Shown here: one piece after another, positions 60,307 through 64,000 of the stretch | Layout: each line of letters starts with the position of its first letter | Position numbering within the stretch: the stretch's first letter is position 1 | Source: Hymenobacter algoricola | GTDB lineage: Bacteria > Bacteroidota > Bacteroidia > Cytophagales > Hymenobacteraceae | Assembly: GCF_039539525.1 (NCBI RefSeq) | Contig: NZ_BAABDH010000041.1 | Location: 124,001 to 188,000, forward strand | DNA: 64,000 nucleotides | Direction of reading: 5' to 3' | The notes under the pieces: model-generated | What the model was told of the DNA's origin: nothing | Database searches by the model: none | What the model saw: only the letters and a program-made list of their open reading frames with translations | Program-made: the position numbers and the translations under genes

Positions 60307-62253
60307 TTACGCTTTGCCGTCCATCATTTCCGTTACCTGGGCCTGGAAGCTCTTGATAAAGGCGTCAATGGGCATCGAGCCCAGGTCGCCTTCGCCGTGC
60401 TTGCGCAACGAGATGATGCCGTTTTCCTGCTCCTTTTCGCCCACGATGAGCATGTAGGGCACCTTGGAAATCTCGGCGTCGCGGATTTTGCGGCCGATTT
60501 TCTCGTCCCGGCTGTCCAGCGTGCCGCGCAGCTCGGCCTGAATGAGGCGGTCGTAGACCTGCTGGGCGTAGTCCTGGTACTTCTCCGAGATGGGCAGCAC
60601 GGCAAACTGCTCGGGCGCGAGCCAGAGCGGGAAGTTGCCGCCGCAGTGCTCGATGAGCACGGCCACGAACCGCTCCAGGGAGCCAAACGGGGCGCGGTGA
60701 ATCATCACCGGGCGCTGGCGGGAGTTGTCGGAGGCCACGTATTCCAGCTCGAAGCGCTCGGGCAGGTTGTAGTCGACCTGAATCGTGCCCAGCTGCCACT
60801 TGCGGCCGATGGCGTCGCGCACCATGAAGTCGAGCTTGGGGCCGTAGAAGGCGGCTTCGCCCAGCTCGGTTACCGTGCTCAGGCCCTTCTCGGCGGCGGC
60901 TTCGATGATGGCCTGCTCGGCGCGGGCCCAGTTCTCGTCGGAGCCAATGTACTTGGTCTTGTTCTCGGGGTCGCGCAGGCTGATCTGGGCGGTGAATTCC
61001 GGGAAATCAAGGGCCTTGAGCACGTAGAGCACGATGTCAATTACCTTGAGAAACTCCTCCTTCACCTGATCGGGTCGGCAGAAGATGTGGGCGTCGTCCT
61101 GGGTGAAGCCCCGCACCCGGGTCAGGCCGTGCAGCTCGCCGCTCTGCTCGTAGCGGTACACCGTGCCGAACTCGGCCAGGCGCACCGGTAGGTCGCGGTA
61201 CGAGCGGGGCTTGCTCTTGTAGATTTCGCAGTGGTGGGGGCAGTTCATCGGCTTGAGGAAGAACTCCTCGCCGGGGTTGGGCGTCTTGATGGGCTGAAAC
61301 GAGTCGGCGCCGTACTTCTCGTAGTGGCCGCTGGTCACGTAGAGCTCCTTGGAGCCGATGTGCGGGGTCACGACGGGCTGGTAACCGGCCTTGAGCTGGG
61401 CGCGGCGCAGAAACTGCTCGAGCTTCTCGCGCAGGGCCGTGCCCTTGGGCAGCCACAGGGGCAGCCCCGCCCCTACTTTCTCCGAAAACGTGAACAGCTC
61501 CAGCTCCTTGCCCAGCTTGCGGTGGTCGCGGCGCTTGGCTTCCTCCAGCCGCTCGAGGTACTCGGTGAGCTCCTTGGCTTTGGGGAAAGTGATACCGTAG
61601 ATGCGGGTGAGCTGCTTGTTTTTCTCGTCGCCGCGCCAGTAGGCGCCGGCCACGTTGAGCAGCTTCACCGCCTTAATCGGGGAAGTATCGGGAATGTGCG
61701 GGCCGCGGCAGAGGTCGGTGAAGTCGCCCTGGGTGTAGAAGGTGATAGTACCGTCGTCGAGGCGCTCCAGCAAGTCGAGCTTGTAGGGGTCGGCCTTCTC
61801 GGTGAAGTAGGCAATGGCGTCGGCCTTGCTGACCTCTTTGCGCTCGTAGGTGCTTTTCTTTTTGGCCAGCTCGAGCATCTTCTTCTCGACTTCCGGCAAA
61901 TCGTCGGTAGAAATCGTGCGGCCTTCGCCCAGGTCGATGTCGTAATAGAAGCCGTTTTCGATGCTGGGTCCGATGCCTAGCTTCACGCCGGGGTACAGGG
62001 CTTCGAGGGCCTCGGCCAGCAGGTGGGCCGAGGAGTGCCAGAACGTGGCCTTGCCGTCCTGGTCGTTCCAGGTCAGGATTTCGAGCTTGGCACTTTGGTC
62101 AATAGGCCGGTGCAGGTCGCGCAGGTCGCCGTCGACGCGGACGCCGAGGGCGTTGCGGGCGAGGCCTTCACTGATACTGGCGGCAACGTCGTAGCCCGTG
62201 GCGCCATCTACAAACTGGCGCACGGAGCCGTCGGGGAGCGTGATGTCAATCAT
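60307..62253 (-). CDS. thrS: Threonine--tRNA ligase
   Basis: 648 aa class II synthetase. TGS domain (MIDITLPDGSVRQFVDGATGYDVAASI), editing domain with HSSAHLLAEALEALYP, catalytic core with motif 2 (YRYEQSGELHGLTRVRGFTQDDAHIF), the zinc ligand Cys in LKPMNCPHHCEIYK, motif 3 IHRAPFGSLERF, and the anticodon-binding domain. It heads the thrS-infC-rpmI-rplT group. Confidence 0.97.
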   Translation of the reverse strand: MIDITLPDGSVRQFVDGATGYDVAASISEGLARNALGVRVDGDLRDLHRPIDQSAKLEILTWNDQDGKATFWHSSAHLLAEALEALYPGVKLGIGPSIENGFYYDIDLGEGRTISTDDLPEVEKKMLELAKKKSTYERKEVSKADAIAYFTEKADPYKLDLLERLDDGTITFYTQGDFTDLCRGPHIPDTSPIKAVKLLNVAGAYWRGDEKNKQLTRIYGITFPKAKELTEYLERLEEAKRRDHRKLGKELELFTFSEKVGAGLPLWLPKGTALREKLEQFLRRAQLKAGYQPVVTPHIGSKELYVTSGHYEKYGADSFQPIKTPNPGEEFFLKPMNCPHHCEIYKSKPRSYRDLPVRLAEFGTVYRYEQSGELHGLTRVRGFTQDDAHIFCRPDQVKEEFLKVIDIVLYVLKALDFPEFTAQISLRDPENKTKYIGSDENWARAEQAIIEAAAEKGLSTVTELGEAAFYGPKLDFMVRDAIGRKWQLGTIQVDYNLPERFELEYVASDNSRQRPVMIHRAPFGSLERFVAVLIEHCGGNFPLWLAPEQFAVLPISEKYQDYAQQVYDRLIQAELRGTLDSRDEKIGRKIRDAEISKVPYMLIVGEKEQENGIISLRKHGEGDLGSMPIDAFIKSFQAQVTEMMDGKA

Positions 62254-62388
62254 GTTGAAAAGGGGAAAAAGTAGCTATACAAACAGCGTGAAGCCGCAAG
62301 TTAGAAGTTCTGGGAAAGAATGGGGCAATGCCGGCCGGTTAAAATAGACGGCGCAACCGGCCTCCCGGGCCGGCCCCAAGCCCGGCGG

Positions 62389-63501
62389 CTACAGTGAGGG
62401 CCGGGGCACGGCCAGCGGCTCAACGGGCGCGGTGGCGGCGCGGCGGATGGTGTCGGTGAACACGCCGCGGGCGCGGTTGCCGGTTTTCCAGGCTTTGTAG
62501 GTCCAGTGCCTGTTGCCGGGGTTTTCGGCAATGAGCCGGCGGTACTGGTCGGCAGCTTCGGGGTAGCGGCCCAGGCTCTCGTAGCTTTCGGCCAGCATCT
62601 GGCGGGCGTTGGCCAGCCGCGGGGCCCGGCGCAACGCCCGCTGCAAATGCGGCAGCGCCGTGGCGTAGCGCCGCAGCTTGTAGGCGTTCAGGGCCAGGCG
62701 GTAGTCGGCGCGGTAGATGGTCGAGTCGAGCTGCACGGCGCGGGCGTAGTAGCGCAGGGCGCTGTCGGGCTGGCTTTGCAGCTCAAACTGCCGGCCATGG
62801 TCGTACCAGAGCGGGCCGTAGGCGGGAGCCAGCCGCAGCCCGCGGGCCGAGTAGCGGGCTGCTTCGGCGGGCAGGCGGTAGGCGTTGGACAGAAACGCGA
62901 GCTGGTGCAGGGTTTCGGGCTGGCGCGGGTCGCGGCTGAAGCTGGCCCGCAGGTAGTCCAGGGCCTGTACCGTGTCGGCCAGCGAGACGTAGGCAATGCC
63001 TTTATAAAAGAGGGCCGCGGCGTGGTCGGGCTCCTGCTGCAGCGTCCGGTCGAGGTGGTCGAGGGCGGCCTCGTAGTTGCGGGCAGCCAGGTTGGCCTCC
63101 CCCACCAGCAGATTCAGCTCGGGCGAGGAAAATCCGTGCCGGGAAGCTTCCTGGGCCGCACTCAGCGTCGCCTGCAGCCTTCCCTGGGTGCGCAGGGCGC
63201 GGGCCTTGGTGAAGTAATACTCGCCGGGCGCGTCATCCAGGGCAATGGCGCGGTCAATGTCCTGCAGGGCCGCCGCCGGCTGGCCCGCATCGAGGCGGAA
63301 GGCGGCGCGGCGGGCATACAGGGTGGCATTGCCGGGCTGCCGGCCGATGGCCCCGTCGAGCTCCTGGGCCTGGATTTTGGGGCCGCTTTGCACCGTTTGC
63401 AGGTTTACCATCCGTGCGGCCTGCTCAGTAGGCGCCCTGTCGCAGCCAGCCAGCAGGACGGCAAGGGGCAAAGGCAGCAGGACGGAAAGCGGAAATCTCA
63501 C
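62389..63501 (-). CDS. TPR lipoprotein
   Basis: 370 aa from GTG 63501. Lipoprotein signal VRFPLSVLLPLPLAVLLAGC, then some eight TPR repeats (ATLYARRAAFRLDAGQPAAALQDIDRAI, AALFYKGIAYVSLADTVQALDYLRASF, YRADYRLALNAYKLRRYATALPHLQRAL, ARQMLAESYESLGRYPEAADQYRRL). The longer frame from GTG 63558 runs across the promoter. Role unknown. Confidence 0.83.
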   Translation of the reverse strand: MRFPLSVLLPLPLAVLLAGCDRAPTEQAARMVNLQTVQSGPKIQAQELDGAIGRQPGNATLYARRAAFRLDAGQPAAALQDIDRAIALDDAPGEYYFTKARALRTQGRLQATLSAAQEASRHGFSSPELNLLVGEANLAARNYEAALDHLDRTLQQEPDHAAALFYKGIAYVSLADTVQALDYLRASFSRDPRQPETLHQLAFLSNAYRLPAEAARYSARGLRLAPAYGPLWYDHGRQFELQSQPDSALRYYARAVQLDSTIYRADYRLALNAYKLRRYATALPHLQRALRRAPRLANARQMLAESYESLGRYPEAADQYRRLIAENPGNRHWTYKAWKTGNRARGVFTDTIRRAATAPVEPLAVPRPSL

Positions 63502-63525
63502 GAAAGCGGTGAATGGCGTGGGCCC

Positions 63526-63533
63526 CAAAGATA
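63526..63533 (-). promoter_or_regulatory. -7 element before the TPR lipoprotein gene
   Basis: Minus-strand TATCTTTG, exact TAnnTTTG match, 24 bp before the GTG. Confidence 0.55.
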
Positions 63534-63588
63534 CGACTTGGCCGCCCGCGGTCGGCACCCGGCCCCGCGCTGAAAGCCAGACGATAAA

Positions 63589-64000
63589 CTACGTCTGCCG
63601 GATTTTATGGTGCAGCTGCTTGAGCATTTTGCGGTTGAGCTGCACCAGCAGGGCCCGGCAGCGCCGGCTCATTTCCAGCTCCTCACTGGTTACGGGCGTG
63701 AGCTGGGCCGCTTCCTGGAGCACGGCAATAGCCTGGCTGCGCTGGCCCTGGTTGAGCCGCACCCGGGCCAGATCGTAGCAGAACTCGATGCGCAGCGGGG
63801 CCAGCTCGTGGGCTTTGGCCAGCGCCACCAGGGCGCGGCGGGTGCTGGCCCCGTTGGGCATGCCGCCCAGAATCAGCTTGCTGTAGGCTCTTTCCAGCGG
63901 GTTGTAGTGGTCGACGCGGTAGTGCCAGCGGCCCAGCAGCTGCCAGGCTTCAGCCCACCTGGGGGCTTTTTCGGTGGCTTTGAACACGTACTCCCGCATT
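63589..64000 (-). CDS. TPR-like helical protein, C-terminal part (runs off the window)
   Basis: At least 136 residues, continuing past the window end; the ATG at 63999 is probably internal. EKAPRWAEAWQLLGRWHYRVDHYNPLERAYSKLILGGMPNGASTRRALVALAKAHELAPLRIEFCYDLARVRLNQG resembles the helical repeats of RMD1-type (regulator of microtubule dynamics-like) bacterial proteins. Function unknown. Confidence 0.65.
   Translation of the reverse strand, partial: MREYVFKATEKAPRWAEAWQLLGRWHYRVDHYNPLERAYSKLILGGMPNGASTRRALVALAKAHELAPLRIEFCYDLARVRLNQGQRSQAIAVLQEAAQLTPVTSEELEMSRRCRALLVQLNRKMLKQLHHKIRQT

Overview
The window reads as a chromosomal segment of a GC-rich member of the Bacteroidota, most likely Hymenobacter or a close relative in the Cytophagales. 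The evidence is a short RpoD-type primary sigma factor (287 aa), a T9SS-type C-terminal sorting domain on a secreted subtilase, TonB-dependent receptors with carboxypeptidase-like N-domains, a serine-palmitoyltransferase-like enzyme, BshB1 of bacillithiol synthesis, an HU-CCDC81/SPOR protein, a Lys/Ala-rich Hc1-like protein, and promoters of the Bacteroidota type (TTG then TAnnTTTG) in front of several genes. This placement is inferred from gene content, without a database search. No rRNA, CRISPR array, prophage or complete insertion sequence is visible.

Layout. 1-4.9 kb: the 3' end of an unknown gene, a nucleotide-sugar epimerase, a GT2 glycosyltransferase with a two-repeat LAB_N membrane protein, and two paralogous small outer-membrane barrels. 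4.9-13 kb: a complete histidine operon on the minus strand (hisG-D-C-B-H-A-F-IE), preceded by a promoter, a 40-codon leader peptide containing HHHVHGHH, and mutually exclusive hairpins that look like a classical attenuator. 13-25 kb: a DUF2911 protein, a TonB-dependent receptor coupled to rpe, a zinc-ribbon protein, a T9SS-secreted subtilase, a lipoprotein, mnmA, a degenerate TrpF-like protein, trmB and folC. 25-34 kb: a cell-envelope cluster (SPOR protein, exbB, exbD, tonB-like) and an outer-membrane barrel next to a large TPR protein. 34-49 kb: the accessory part, with a low-GC membrane-protein gene, a RES/Xre toxin-antitoxin pair, an NCS1 permease, an sce7726-type protein, dinB, holA, tyrS, an SPT-like gene, accC, a carboxypeptidase-like-domain protein and an HTH regulator with a striking double palindrome upstream. 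49-64 kb: housekeeping genes bshB1, an M23 peptidase, trxB, rpoD, pnp, rpsO, lptF/G, a START-like protein, tRNA(CAU), thrS-infC-rpmI-rplT, and two TPR proteins, the last running off the window.

The most unusual content lies between the genes. There are several families of short, non-coding, inverted-repeat elements: three copies of exactly 151 bp (D), two smaller families (E, F), and three REP/MITE-like families beginning GTCATTCCGAGC, GTCATCCTGA or GTCATTGCGAGG (A, B, C). A separate pattern is a stem-loop spacer inside operons, whose G/T-rich arm follows the upstream stop codon and whose A/C-rich complementary arm abuts the next start codon; five gaps show it in three unrelated sequence versions. 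Other regulatory signals are the his leader, a 50-bp perfect palindrome inside the his operon, and infC starting at an AUA codon behind a strong Shine-Dalgarno sequence.
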